NCBI GenBank assembly: GCA_937868095.1 | Contig: CALMLO010000032.1 | Location: 1-64,000, forward strand | Reading direction: 5' to 3' | Length of the DNA stretch: 64,000 bases | Source of the DNA: an uncultured Phycisphaerales bacterium | GTDB taxonomy: Bacteria > Planctomycetota > Phycisphaerae > Sedimentisphaerales > Anaerohalosphaeraceae | Program-made: the position numbers and the translations under genes | Notes under the pieces: model-generated | Databases searched by the model: none | What the model saw: only the letters and a program-made list of their open reading frames with translations | What the model was told of the DNA's origin: nothing | In this document: positions 45,314-53,748 of the stretch, in pieces | How the letters are laid out: the number at the start of each line of letters is the position of its first letter | Position numbering within the stretch: position 1 is the first letter of the stretch

Positions 45314-46012
45314 ATGGGGCAAAAGATCCCTGAAATCAAACCGAAACGAACAGCAATTCCACGTCTTTTAAGATATCAGGGGTGGTACGCCCATATAATC
45401 AGCAGGAACCTACAAAAAGTTTTGACCATAGAAGAACTTGAAGATTTGATGCAGGTTGAAGGACATTTGAGCGAAAAGGAACTTCTTACGCTTTTTTACT
45501 ATGCTTTTTTTCAGAAGAAAAGCGGTATCATTGTTGAGATTGGCTCCTTTAAGGGTAAATCTGCTGTATGTATGGCAACGGCCCTCAAAAAGGCAGGTCG
45601 TCCGGAAAAGGTTATTGCTATTGATCCGCATATTAATACACACCAGCCCGATGTTGTGCCAGCGTACCAAGAGAATGAAAGCTATCAGTCATTTTTGAAG
45701 AATCTTTTTGAACACCAAGTTAGAGAGTATGTTGAACCAATCCGGGCTACCTCTCAAAATGCCGCCAATGGCTGGAATCGGCCTATTCGTCTTTTATTTA
45801 TTGATGGTTCACACCGATATGAGGATGTTTTACTAGATATCCAATTGTGGGAACGCTGGTTGATTCGTGGGGGTATTCTCATTTTCCATGATACAGGGAG
45901 CGGACGATTTCCGGGAGTTACTCGGGCCATTCAGGAGACGATCGTACCCTCCAATCGTTTTCATACAATACTGCGTTTGAGCAATATGACTGTATTTGAA
46001 AAAAGAAGGTAA
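45314..46012 (+). CDS. Class I SAM-dependent methyltransferase (Methyltransf_24 type)
   Basis: 232 residues from the ATG at 45314, which has CAGGAG six bases upstream; an ATG at 45287 would add nine residues and overlap the previous gene. The SAM-binding motif I is GIIVEIGSFKGKSAVCMATAL, VIAIDPH is motif II, and RPIRLLFIDGSHRYEDVLLDI is the acidic motif of the Methyltransf_24 group. GGILIFHDTG follows. It probably methylates a sugar or sugar acid in the surface glycan (inference). Codon use is markedly more AT-rich than in the rml genes. Confidence 0.82.
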   Translation: MGQKIPEIKPKRTAIPRLLRYQGWYAHIISRNLQKVLTIEELEDLMQVEGHLSEKELLTLFYYAFFQKKSGIIVEIGSFKGKSAVCMATALKKAGRPEKVIAIDPHINTHQPDVVPAYQENESYQSFLKNLFEHQVREYVEPIRATSQNAANGWNRPIRLLFIDGSHRYEDVLLDIQLWERWLIRGGILIFHDTGSGRFPGVTRAIQETIVPSNRFHTILRLSNMTVFEKRR

Positions 46013-46016
46013 ATGG

Positions 46017-46979
46017 ATGGAAAATTCAACAATCAGCGTAATTGTTCCCACCTACAATCGTGCCTCTTTGCTATCTCGAACCATCCGAAGTGTATTGCAG
46101 CAAACCTATCCAGACTGGGAACTTTTGGTTGTTGACGATGGTTCTACAGACAATACCGCCGAGTTTATCCGTTCCTTGAATGACAAGCGAATCCATTATT
46201 ACTATAAAAAGAACGGCGGGGTATCCAGTGCGCGAAACCTTGGCCTTGCTAAAGCCAAAGGGGAATACGTTGCTTTCTTAGACAGTGATGACGAGTGGCC
46301 CGCAGCGTATTTAAATACTCTCTATCAAGCATTGCGTCAGCATCCAACCTTTGGATGTGCTTATTGCAACCGTAAAGAAGTGTATCTCGATGGAACGATC
46401 GAGGATGCTTTTGGTCCTGAACGTTTTTTGAGTGGTGACCTGGCAATCAATTACTTTATAAAGGTTCCTGGAGTTCATCCGTCTGCATCCCTTTTTCATA
46501 AAACAGCCTTGGAAAGCATGTGGTGGGACGAGAAACTAAAAACTTTTGAAGATATTGATATGTTTCTTCGGCTGTCTATGAAGATTCGATTTTTATTTGT
46601 TAAAGACATCTATGCTATCCGAAATCACACCGAAAGCAGCCTGATATATCAAAAAGACAAGAATAAGTCTGCTAATCCGATATTGGTCTATGAACGTTTT
46701 TATCATTGCCTTGGCGGGGATCGTCTGATTCCGCGGCGGATCGCCCATAAAAAGATCAGTCGGGAATATCGAGGGTTGGCTCGGCAATATGCCAAGGACG
46801 GCTATCGTGCGGCGGCCTTGAAACTGATTCGGAAAGCGATTGCCTATTATCCGTCTGACTGGCATTATTACCGGGAGTATGTAAAATACTTTTTGCTGTC
46901 GAAAGCCATGGATCCGGAACCCGGCTGGCAGATGCCTGCTCCGCTGCCGACAGAAATTACGGTTTCTGCTGCTCTATGA
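46017..46979 (+). CDS. Family 2 glycosyltransferase
   Basis: 320 residues. The GT2 domain (about 1-200) starts STISVIVPTYNRASLLSRTI and has LLVVDDGSTDNTAEFI, the GGVSSARNLGLAKAKGEY helix and the DxD metal site FLDSDDEW. The C-terminal 100 residues are basic and helical with no membrane segment. It adds one sugar from an NDP-donor to a lipid-linked glycan in the cytoplasm; donor unknown. The ATG at 46017 lies 4 bp after the methyltransferase stop. It shares the AT-richer composition of its neighbours. Confidence 0.9.
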   Translation: MENSTISVIVPTYNRASLLSRTIRSVLQQTYPDWELLVVDDGSTDNTAEFIRSLNDKRIHYYYKKNGGVSSARNLGLAKAKGEYVAFLDSDDEWPAAYLNTLYQALRQHPTFGCAYCNRKEVYLDGTIEDAFGPERFLSGDLAINYFIKVPGVHPSASLFHKTALESMWWDEKLKTFEDIDMFLRLSMKIRFLFVKDIYAIRNHTESSLIYQKDKNKSANPILVYERFYHCLGGDRLIPRRIAHKKISREYRGLARQYAKDGYRAAALKLIRKAIAYYPSDWHYYREYVKYFLLSKAMDPEPGWQMPAPLPTEITVSAAL

Positions 46980-46992
46980 AAGGATAACTCAG

Positions 46993-48033
46993 TTGGGAGT
47001 CAAGCGAATCTTTGTGATTGCAGACTTCAAGGATGAATCGCCCAAATCCATCCATGTTTCCCAGCGTATGTGGGTGAAAGGGCTGCTTCGGGCCGGCTGC
47101 GATGTTCAGCGGTTCAGTTATCGGATGATGCTCAGCCGGATGGACCCTGTTTCCGCGATTCGCTTACGTCGGTACCTGCCTGGTCTGGTCCGGCGCCGCA
47201 CCGATCGGCTTCTGGCGGAACAGATTCGTGCTTATCAGCCGGATTTAATTTTCATCCTGAGTATGAAGTACCTGACGGATGAAACCGTGCGGCAAATCCG
47301 GCAGGCGGCGCCGGGTGTTTACCTTGTGGGGCGTGATGAAGATCCGCATCCGGAACGGAATCCAGAGCGTTTGGCGATAGGCAGGGAGTGCGATATGGTA
47401 GTTAATACCAGCGCCGGGCGGTTTTTGCAGACATATAAAGATGCCAGCGTGCCTGTTTGTGCTTTCCTGCCGAATCTTTGCGATCCAGACATTCAGTATC
47501 GTTATTCAGTGGACAGCCGGTGGAAGACAGACCTGATTTTTACCGGTAAAGCTACTCATCGGCGGCTGGGTGAAAGAGGGGATCGGTATGATCTGATCAA
47601 GCGGATCTCCGAAATGCCGGGCGGACGAGTTTATGGGGCCTTTGGAATCCCGCGAGTGGAGGGGCTGGATTATTTTTATGCCCTCAGCGGGGCCAAAATT
47701 GCCCTGAGCATCAATATTGTTAATGATGTTCCTTTGTACCATTCCGACCGGCTGATTAATTGCCTTTCCTGCGGGACGTTTGTGCTGGCCAAGCGAGTGC
47801 CGCAGACTGATTTGCTCCACGAGGACGGCAAACACCTGCGGTACTTTGATACGGAAGAGGAATTTTTTGAGCTGGCCGACTGGTATTTGAAACATGATGC
47901 GGAACGGGAAAAAATCGCCCAGGCGGGGATGGAGCATGCGCATCGGGAATATAACTGTACAAAGATGGCAAAGCACTTGCTGGATTTAATCGAAACATGT
48001 GATTACGATGCTCCCTGGAAAGTGATCCTTTAA
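46993..48033 (+). CDS. CgeB-like glycosyltransferase (GT-B)
   Basis: 346 residues with a TTG start preceded by AAAGGAT. It has a GT-B layout. The N-terminal Rossmann part (KRIFVIADFKDESPKSI, AYQPDLIFILSMKYLTDE) is followed by a C-terminal part (TDLIFTGKATHRRLGERGDR, AKIALSINIVNDVPLYHSDR, INCLSCGTFVLAKRV) like CgeB/DUF3880 glycosyltransferases. The donor and acceptor are unknown. It lies 13 bp from the GT2 gene stop, so it is in the same operon. Base composition returns to the window average within this gene. Confidence 0.75.
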   Translation: MGVKRIFVIADFKDESPKSIHVSQRMWVKGLLRAGCDVQRFSYRMMLSRMDPVSAIRLRRYLPGLVRRRTDRLLAEQIRAYQPDLIFILSMKYLTDETVRQIRQAAPGVYLVGRDEDPHPERNPERLAIGRECDMVVNTSAGRFLQTYKDASVPVCAFLPNLCDPDIQYRYSVDSRWKTDLIFTGKATHRRLGERGDRYDLIKRISEMPGGRVYGAFGIPRVEGLDYFYALSGAKIALSINIVNDVPLYHSDRLINCLSCGTFVLAKRVPQTDLLHEDGKHLRYFDTEEEFFELADWYLKHDAEREKIAQAGMEHAHREYNCTKMAKHLLDLIETCDYDAPWKVIL

Positions 48034-48114
48034 CTCTTTTCCAAAAGGTCTTTGCGCAGACTGTGGGATTCGAGAGACATCTGGACAACTATGTTTGAAA
48101 GGAAAGATGAACGA

Positions 48115-49101
48115 GTGAATCTGCTGATTCTTTCCAACAATCCGAGTCGGGCCAGTTTTCGTCAGCGAATCGGGCTTTATTTGCCTTATCTGTCATCTGC
48201 GGGGATATCCTGGAAGGTGGAGAAGCTGCCGGCGGGGTATCTGCAGCGTTCCCGTTTGTTTCAAAAGGCCAGGGAGTATGATGAGGTTTTGCTTCATAAA
48301 AAGACACTGAATGTCTTGGATGCATTTCTTTTGGGTCATTATGCCCGCACGGTTCTTTATGATTTTGACGATGCGGTGATGTACGGTCCCTCTGAAGTCG
48401 AAAAACACTTCAATTCTCATATCCGGCCGTTTCGGCGCACGGTGCGTCTGGCTAAAATGGTCTTTGCAGGAAACGAGTATCTGGCCGACCATGCACGGCC
48501 GTTCTGCCGGGATGTTCGGGTTGTCCCTACGGGCCTGGATGTGAAGGCGTTTGACGGCCTTCAGAAAACCAAATCAAAGCCGCTTGTTCGTCTGGTTTGG
48601 ATTGGCAGCCGAAGTACGCTTTCCTATCTTGAGCGGATTTCTCCTGTGCTGGAGAGGATCGGCCGGCGATATTCCAATACGATTCTTCGTATCATTGCTG
48701 ATGCTTTTATTGATCTGAATTCGATGCGGGTTGAAAAATGCTTCTGGACAGAGGAACTTCAGAATCAGCAGCTTATCGACGCTGATATCGGGCTGGCTCC
48801 GCTGCCAGAGAATCGGTTTACAAAAGGGAAATGCGGGTTTAAGATTCTTCAGTATTTTGCGGCAGGGCTGCCGGTTGCGGCCTCACCAGTCGGCGTCAAC
48901 AGTGATCTGCTGCGGCAAAGCGGAGCCGGTGTGCCGGCCTCCACGGATGCACAGTGGGAAGAGGCCCTTCAGCAGCTCATAGAGAACAAATCTTTGCGGG
49001 AATCTTACGGTCAAAAAGGAAAAGTTTTTGTCAAACAATATGATCGTGAGGTTATTGGGAAGCAGTTCTGCAGCCTGATTTTAGATGCAATGCGTTCCTA
49101 A
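48115..49101 (+). CDS. Family 4-like glycosyltransferase (GT-B)
   Basis: 328 residues from the GTG at 48115, giving VNLLILSNNPSRASFRQRIG with AAGGAA upstream; an ATG at 48091 would add eight residues. The C-terminal donor domain has RLVWIGSRSTLSYLERI, IGLAPLPENRFTKGKCGFK (with the glutamate/lysine pattern of GT4) and FAAGLPVAASPVGVN. Its acceptor and sugar are unknown. It is the last plus-strand gene of the cassette. Its last 50 bp overlap, tail to tail, the kinase gene on the other strand. Confidence 0.85.
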   Translation: MNLLILSNNPSRASFRQRIGLYLPYLSSAGISWKVEKLPAGYLQRSRLFQKAREYDEVLLHKKTLNVLDAFLLGHYARTVLYDFDDAVMYGPSEVEKHFNSHIRPFRRTVRLAKMVFAGNEYLADHARPFCRDVRVVPTGLDVKAFDGLQKTKSKPLVRLVWIGSRSTLSYLERISPVLERIGRRYSNTILRIIADAFIDLNSMRVEKCFWTEELQNQQLIDADIGLAPLPENRFTKGKCGFKILQYFAAGLPVAASPVGVNSDLLRQSGAGVPASTDAQWEEALQQLIENKSLRESYGQKGKVFVKQYDREVIGKQFCSLILDAMRS

Positions 49102-50461
49102 CATTGTTTATCTTCTGGACAAACCGTTTTTCCATTCTGTTCTTCTGGATTTGCAGAAGGGGTTTGCATCTGTGTATGCGGATTGAGTCCAGGTCAATCA
49201 TAAGGGGCTGATTTTGAGGGGTGAGGAGGAAATTGGATGGTTTCGGATCGCCGTAAGTCATTCTGTTTTGGGTCAGGCGGCTGAAAAGGGTTTCCATTTG
49301 CTCCAACAGTTTTTGTTTCTCTTCAAAAGAAGCGGGTGATTTTAGAAATTTATCCAGACTTGCCCCTTCGACGAATGCGGAAAGGAAATAGGACTGGCGG
49401 AGGATGCCCCGCGTTCGCTGTTCGATGAAGGCGAGGGGGCGGACGGAGGGGATGTTCCTCTGCTGGAGGCGGTGTGCGGTCAGCCAGCATCGTCGGGCGC
49501 GGGAGCCCTTGAGGGTATGGCGAAGGGAATGGAGCCATCCTTTGTGATTGTAGCGTTTGACGGCGATGTCGAGGGTGCCGAAGCGGACGCGACTGACAAA
49601 ACAGGTGTTGCCGCGTTTGAGAATCTGTCCTTCTTCCATCAGTTGATCGAGGCGGCGGACGAGTTGGCGGGCTGTTTCTTCCGTCCAGTCTTTGCGGGTG
49701 AACATTCCCTGCATCGGGCCTTCGCGCAGGGCGAAATAGCGTTTGCTGGTGCGCAGGGTTTTTTTCAGGGTGCGTCGAAGCGACTGGAGCCGGGCTTTTT
49801 CGATAAGCCGCTGAAGGCGGGCCAATTGCTTTTCGCCGGCGGGGCAGTTTCTTTTCTGACAATATCTGTCCAAAAGGGGCTTCGGGTCTGCCTGATAGGT
49901 CTCCGGCAGCGTACTAATCAGCTGGGCCAGCTGCCGCAGGCCTGTTCGGATGGGTATGGGGTGTCGGCGGAAACGCATCATGCCGACATCGAGGGCGAAG
50001 AGCGTTTGTCCGTTCCAGAGGAAATTTCCTTGATGGAGGTCTTTCTGAAGGATGCCCTTTTGATGCATTGCGGCGAGTAAATCAACCCATTTGGGGCCGA
50101 TTTCTGAAATAATGGCTTCGCAGGTGTCTTCGGCAAAAAGTTCAGCCAGATTGACTGCCGGTGTGATTTTCTCGAAGACGACGACGAAGCTGCCCGCTGC
50201 GTCCCTGCCTTCCAATAAAACCTGGGGGGCGGGTATGCCTCGCTGGCGAAGCAGAGAAAAGCCCTTGATTTCCTGTCGACGATGGAAAGGTCCGCGAAGC
50301 CGGCTGGTAAAGACCTTGACGATGACCGGCCGGTTTTCCCAGAGGCCGTCGCAGGTGCGCCGTTTGCCGAGCAACTCCCGAAGGAGAGCGGTGCAGCGAA
50401 CGGTAATGCTCCTGCCGGATGCGGGATTTTTTATCTGAATGTCAAAAGGCATTGATTCCAT
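49052..50461 (-). CDS. Tandem WaaP/Kdo-kinase-like protein with two kinase domains
   Basis: 469 residues. The first kinase-like domain (about 20-230) has K49 (VIVKVF), D141 and N146 (KDLHQGNFLW) and D158 (ALDVG). The second (about 270-445) has K302 (IAVKRY), D405 and N410 (GDPKPSNFLL) and D423 (MIDLDS). Both keep the lysine, catalytic aspartate, asparagine and metal aspartate of the eukaryotic-like small-molecule kinases WaaP/KdkA that phosphorylate lipopolysaccharide sugars. Having two in one chain is unusual. It sits among glycosyltransferases, so phosphorylation of a surface-glycan or lipid A core sugar is likely (inference). Confidence 0.8.
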   Translation of the reverse strand: MESMPFDIQIKNPASGRSITVRCTALLRELLGKRRTCDGLWENRPVIVKVFTSRLRGPFHRRQEIKGFSLLRQRGIPAPQVLLEGRDAAGSFVVVFEKITPAVNLAELFAEDTCEAIISEIGPKWVDLLAAMHQKGILQKDLHQGNFLWNGQTLFALDVGMMRFRRHPIPIRTGLRQLAQLISTLPETYQADPKPLLDRYCQKRNCPAGEKQLARLQRLIEKARLQSLRRTLKKTLRTSKRYFALREGPMQGMFTRKDWTEETARQLVRRLDQLMEEGQILKRGNTCFVSRVRFGTLDIAVKRYNHKGWLHSLRHTLKGSRARRCWLTAHRLQQRNIPSVRPLAFIEQRTRGILRQSYFLSAFVEGASLDKFLKSPASFEEKQKLLEQMETLFSRLTQNRMTYGDPKPSNFLLTPQNQPLMIDLDSIRIHRCKPLLQIQKNRMEKRFVQKINNVRNALHLKSGCRTASQ

Positions 50462-50565
50462 GTTTTTCCGATACTTAACAATTGCTATTTTCAGGGGTTA
50501 GTGTACCATAATCTCGCTGAAATGGAGACGAAAATTCCTGATAAAACTGACAAGGGTGCAGCGGA

Positions 50566-51774
50566 ATGAGCGGGTTGGAAGTTCTGGCGGTGATTTTGAT
50601 GGCTGCCCAGGTGGTTTTTACCATTCAGGTCTGGAGCAACATCCGCTATGCCCTTCAAAAATACAAACGGGTTCGGCAGTATTCTCCTGAGACGGCGCTG
50701 ATAGTTCCCTGTCGTGGGCTGGATGATGCGTTTGAGGAGAATATCCGTTCTTTTTTGATGCAGGATTACGAGCCGTATACGGTTCTGTTTGTTGTGGAAG
50801 ATGAATCGGATGCGGCGTATGGGGTTCTTCGGCGTGTTATTGAGGAGTATCGGCCGCAGACGCGGGCCCGCAAGGTTTGTGTTCTGGCGGCGGGGAAGGC
50901 GGCCGGCTGCAGTCAGAAACTTCACAATCTTGTTTATGCCTGCCGGGCGGTCGATGAAAGCACGGATGTACTTGCTTTCGCTGATTCCGATGCCTGCATC
51001 GGCCCGCAGTGGCTGCGTCATCTGGTGCATCCGCTGCGGGAGAGCCAGACGGCTAAAAACGGGGCGGCAACCGGCTATCGATGGTTTGTGCCGAAAACAA
51101 ATAATTGGGCGACGCTGGCCTTGTCGGGTATGAATGCCAAGATTGCGCAGCTGCTCGGCAATACCCGTTTCAATCTGGCCTGGGGCGGCTCGATGGCGAT
51201 TCGCAGGGAGCTTTTTTATCAACTTCAGCTGGAGCAGATTTGGTCGTCTGCGCTGAGCGATGACCTTTCTTTGAGTGCTGCGGTTTCAAAGGCCGGATTG
51301 AAGATTGTGTTTGTTCCGGCGTGCATGTCGGCTTCGTATGAGTCGGTCAGCTGGAAGGAATTGTGGGAGTTCGGACGTCGGCAGTTTCTGATTACTCGTG
51401 TTTATCGACCCAAGATGTGGTTTTTTGGGTTGTTCAGTTCGCTTTTTTCGGTTTTGGGGCTGTGGGGGGGAGCGGCGGCGGCTGTTTGGACGCTTTGCGG
51501 GCCGCAGCCGTCGTGGATTTTGATTGCGTGGCCGCTGGTGTTTGCTTTCTGTCAATGGCTGCGTGCGTTTCTTCGGCAGCGGATGATTGGGCGGCTGCTC
51601 GAGAAAGACCGGCCTTTGCTTCGGGCGGCCAGTCGGGCTGATTTGATGCTGTTTTGGTTTTTTTCGATTCTTCTGCTGGGGGTGGTGGCCAGTTCAGCGG
51701 TGGGTACTACGTTGTGCTGGCGGGGTATTCGCTACCGGCTTCGCGGACCGACGCAAGTTGAGGTGCTGCCGTAG
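50566..51774 (+). CDS. Membrane-bound family 2 glycosyltransferase (ceramide glucosyltransferase-like)
   Basis: 402 residues. An N-terminal membrane segment (about 3-25) is followed by a GT2 domain (TALIVPCRGLDDAFEENIRS, FADSDACIGPQWLRHLV as the DxD site, LAWGGSMAIRRELFY, ALSDDLSLSAAV and the QxxRW-like FGRRQFLITRV). Two to three C-terminal membrane segments follow (about 285-315 and 350-385). The layout is that of ceramide glucosyltransferase/HpnI-type enzymes that glycosylate a lipid at the membrane face. The substrate could be a lipid or hopanoid carrier. It is divergent from the kinase gene by 104 bp. Confidence 0.85.
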   Translation: MSGLEVLAVILMAAQVVFTIQVWSNIRYALQKYKRVRQYSPETALIVPCRGLDDAFEENIRSFLMQDYEPYTVLFVVEDESDAAYGVLRRVIEEYRPQTRARKVCVLAAGKAAGCSQKLHNLVYACRAVDESTDVLAFADSDACIGPQWLRHLVHPLRESQTAKNGAATGYRWFVPKTNNWATLALSGMNAKIAQLLGNTRFNLAWGGSMAIRRELFYQLQLEQIWSSALSDDLSLSAAVSKAGLKIVFVPACMSASYESVSWKELWEFGRRQFLITRVYRPKMWFFGLFSSLFSVLGLWGGAAAAVWTLCGPQPSWILIAWPLVFAFCQWLRAFLRQRMIGRLLEKDRPLLRAASRADLMLFWFFSILLLGVVASSAVGTTLCWRGIRYRLRGPTQVEVLP

Positions 51775-51797
51775 GGGAGGGGAATTTGCTTTGGTTT

Positions 51798-52451
51798 TCA
51801 GCGGGGCTGGGGGCCGCGGTGCTGGAGGAAATCCTCGAGAAGAACCTTGAAATTGCGGACGGCCTGTGCGCGGTGGGAGATGCGGTTTTTTTCGTGCGGG
51901 GGCAGCTGGGCAACGGTCTTTTTTAAGGAGGGTATCCAGAAAATGGGGTCGTAGCCGAAGCCGTTTTCGCCGATTGGTTTGTCGATAATCCGCCCTTCGA
52001 GGGTTCCTTCGGCCTCGAGCAGGACCTGCTTGTCATCGGCAAGGCAGAGGCAGCAGACAAAACGGGCGGTTCGTTTTTCGGGGGGGACGGTTTGGAGGAG
52101 GCGGAGGACTTTTTCGCAGTTGAGCCGGTCGATTGTTTTGCGGTCGGCATTGGGAGGGATTTGTTCGGCGAAACGGGCACTTCGCACGCCGGGCCGGCCG
52201 GCGAGGGCATCGATAACAAGGCCGGAGTCGTCGGCCAGGGTTAGCAGTCCTGCGGCCTGGGCATAACCGAGGGCCTTTTTTCGGGCATTGTGGGCGAAGG
52301 TGCTGCCGTCTTCGGGGATGGGCGGCAGGTGTGGAAAATCGGCCAGCGTTTTCCAGTGAATCTGTTCGGCCAGTTCCCCAAGCATTGCCGTCAGTTCGGC
52401 CATCTTTCCCGGATTGGTCGTGGCCAGAAGGATCGTTTTTGGGGGGTGCAT
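51798..52451 (-). CDS. rdgB: Non-canonical purine NTP pyrophosphatase, RdgB/HAM1
   Basis: 217 residues. The N terminus ILLATTNPGKMAELTAML and the acidic loop LADDSGLVIDAL are the RdgB signatures, and GENGFGYDPIFWIP and EKNRISHRAQAVR complete the family pattern. It hydrolyses ITP, XTP and dITP to monophosphates, keeping damaged purines out of DNA and RNA. The ATG at 52451 has GAGGAC upstream; an ATG at 52475 would overlap the previous gene more. It lies close downstream of a small unknown gene. Confidence 0.95.
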   Translation of the reverse strand: MHPPKTILLATTNPGKMAELTAMLGELAEQIHWKTLADFPHLPPIPEDGSTFAHNARKKALGYAQAAGLLTLADDSGLVIDALAGRPGVRSARFAEQIPPNADRKTIDRLNCEKVLRLLQTVPPEKRTARFVCCLCLADDKQVLLEAEGTLEGRIIDKPIGENGFGYDPIFWIPSLKKTVAQLPPHEKNRISHRAQAVRNFKVLLEDFLQHRGPQPR

Positions 52452-52464
52452 TTTAAGTCCTCGG

Positions 52465-52743
52465 TCACTCCGCATTGGTGATTCTCTTTATCTGCTCTTC
52501 CAGATAAAGATTCAGAAGATCCGGCGCTAGGCCGGAATCGGCGTCCATCTGCAGATAATAGTCATTGTCAAATCTTTCCTGGATCACCAAAAGACTTAAT
52601 GCGCAATTGTACAATATCATATCTTTTGCCTCTTCATGGTCGTATCCATCGGACAATAAACGTTTGAACAGATAGTCAAAAGTGAATCTGTCGAAGACTT
52701 GGGGATGCGTTTTAATATAATCTGGAGGATATTCATCGTCCAT
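52465..52743 (-). CDS. Small hypothetical protein, acidic and helical
   Basis: 92 residues, Asp/Glu- and Tyr-rich, predicted soluble, with no cysteine pair or repeat. MDDEYPPDYIKTHPQVFDRF begins it and a long helical part follows (DHEEAKDMILYNCALSLLVI). I do not recognise the family. It lies between argF (79 bp away) and rdgB (its stop is 14 bp from the rdgB start). The codon use looks coding and the ATG has a plausible upstream purine tract. Confidence 0.6.
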   Translation of the reverse strand: MDDEYPPDYIKTHPQVFDRFTFDYLFKRLLSDGYDHEEAKDMILYNCALSLLVIQERFDNDYYLQMDADSGLAPDLLNLYLEEQIKRITNAE

Positions 52744-52821
52744 TATGTATTCTCAAACTTATTGAACTATTATCCTAACACTCTAAACGTACAAGTTCTT
52801 TTGCTTATAAATAAAATCGAG

Positions 52822-53748
52822 TTATTTGTCGGCTGGGTTTGAGAGCAGTTTTTTGAGGAGAGCGCGCTGGAAGTGGAGTCTGTTTTCGGCCTGGTCGAAG
52901 ATGATGGAGTTTTTCGATTCGGCGACGTCGTCGGTAATTTCAAAACCGCGGTAGGCAGGCAGGCAGTGCATAATCCTGGCGTGGGGAGGGGCCTTGGCCA
53001 GCAGGTCGGCATTGACCTGAAAGCCCTGGAAATCGGCGATGCGTTTTTCCCTTTCGGCTTCCTGTCCCATGCTGATCCATGTGTCCGTATAGATGACGTC
53101 GGCATTGCGGACGGCCTGGAGGGGGTCGTTTGTTAGAAAAACGGTGCCCGGGCGGGTTTGTTCCACCTCGGAAATGGTTTTCTCGTCGAGCATATATCCC
53201 TTGGGGGAGGCAATCTGGAAACGGAGGCCGAATTTGGCACAGGCCTCGGCCAGGGAGCGTGCGACATTGTTGCCGTCGCCGACATAGGCGAGCGTGAGCC
53301 CTTTCAGGCGTCCGAAGTGCTCAAGAATCGTCATCATATCCGCCATGGCCTGGCAGGGATGCGACCAATCACTGAGTGCGTTGATGACCGGCACGGTTGC
53401 CCATTTCGCCAGTTCGAGGAGGGTTTCGTGGGAGAAGGTTCGTGCCATAATGCCGTCCACATAGCGGGAGAATACCCTTGCCATGTCCTTGGCCGGTTCT
53501 CGCTTGCCGATGATGCCGATGTCTTCGGGCTTGAGGTAAAGGGCTGTGCCGCCCAAATCGGACATGGCCACCTGAAAACTGACGCGGGTGCGCAGACTGA
53601 CCTTTTCGAAGAGCATCGCCAGCGCCTTGCCTGCAAGGCATAAATCCCTTCCGCCGGATTTGTAAAGTTTTTTGAGCTGGATGCTTAAATCGAGCAGTTC
53701 CTGCAATTGTTCTGTTGAAAAATCCTGAAGGGAAAGGAAATTTTTCAT
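52822..53748 (-). CDS. argF: Ornithine carbamoyltransferase
   Basis: 308 residues. The carbamoyl-phosphate motif is EKVSLRTRVSFQVAM (STRT variant SLRTR), SDWSHPCQAMADMMT is the HPxQ motif and MHCLPAYRG is the ornithine-side HCLP motif. It makes citrulline from ornithine and carbamoyl phosphate. The ATG at 53748 overlaps the argD stop (ATGA), so the enzymes are translationally coupled; the longer upstream frame is not family-like. Part of the argB-argD-argF cluster. Confidence 0.96.
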   Translation of the reverse strand: MKNFLSLQDFSTEQLQELLDLSIQLKKLYKSGGRDLCLAGKALAMLFEKVSLRTRVSFQVAMSDLGGTALYLKPEDIGIIGKREPAKDMARVFSRYVDGIMARTFSHETLLELAKWATVPVINALSDWSHPCQAMADMMTILEHFGRLKGLTLAYVGDGNNVARSLAEACAKFGLRFQIASPKGYMLDEKTISEVEQTRPGTVFLTNDPLQAVRNADVIYTDTWISMGQEAEREKRIADFQGFQVNADLLAKAPPHARIMHCLPAYRGFEITDDVAESKNSIIFDQAENRLHFQRALLKKLLSNPADK

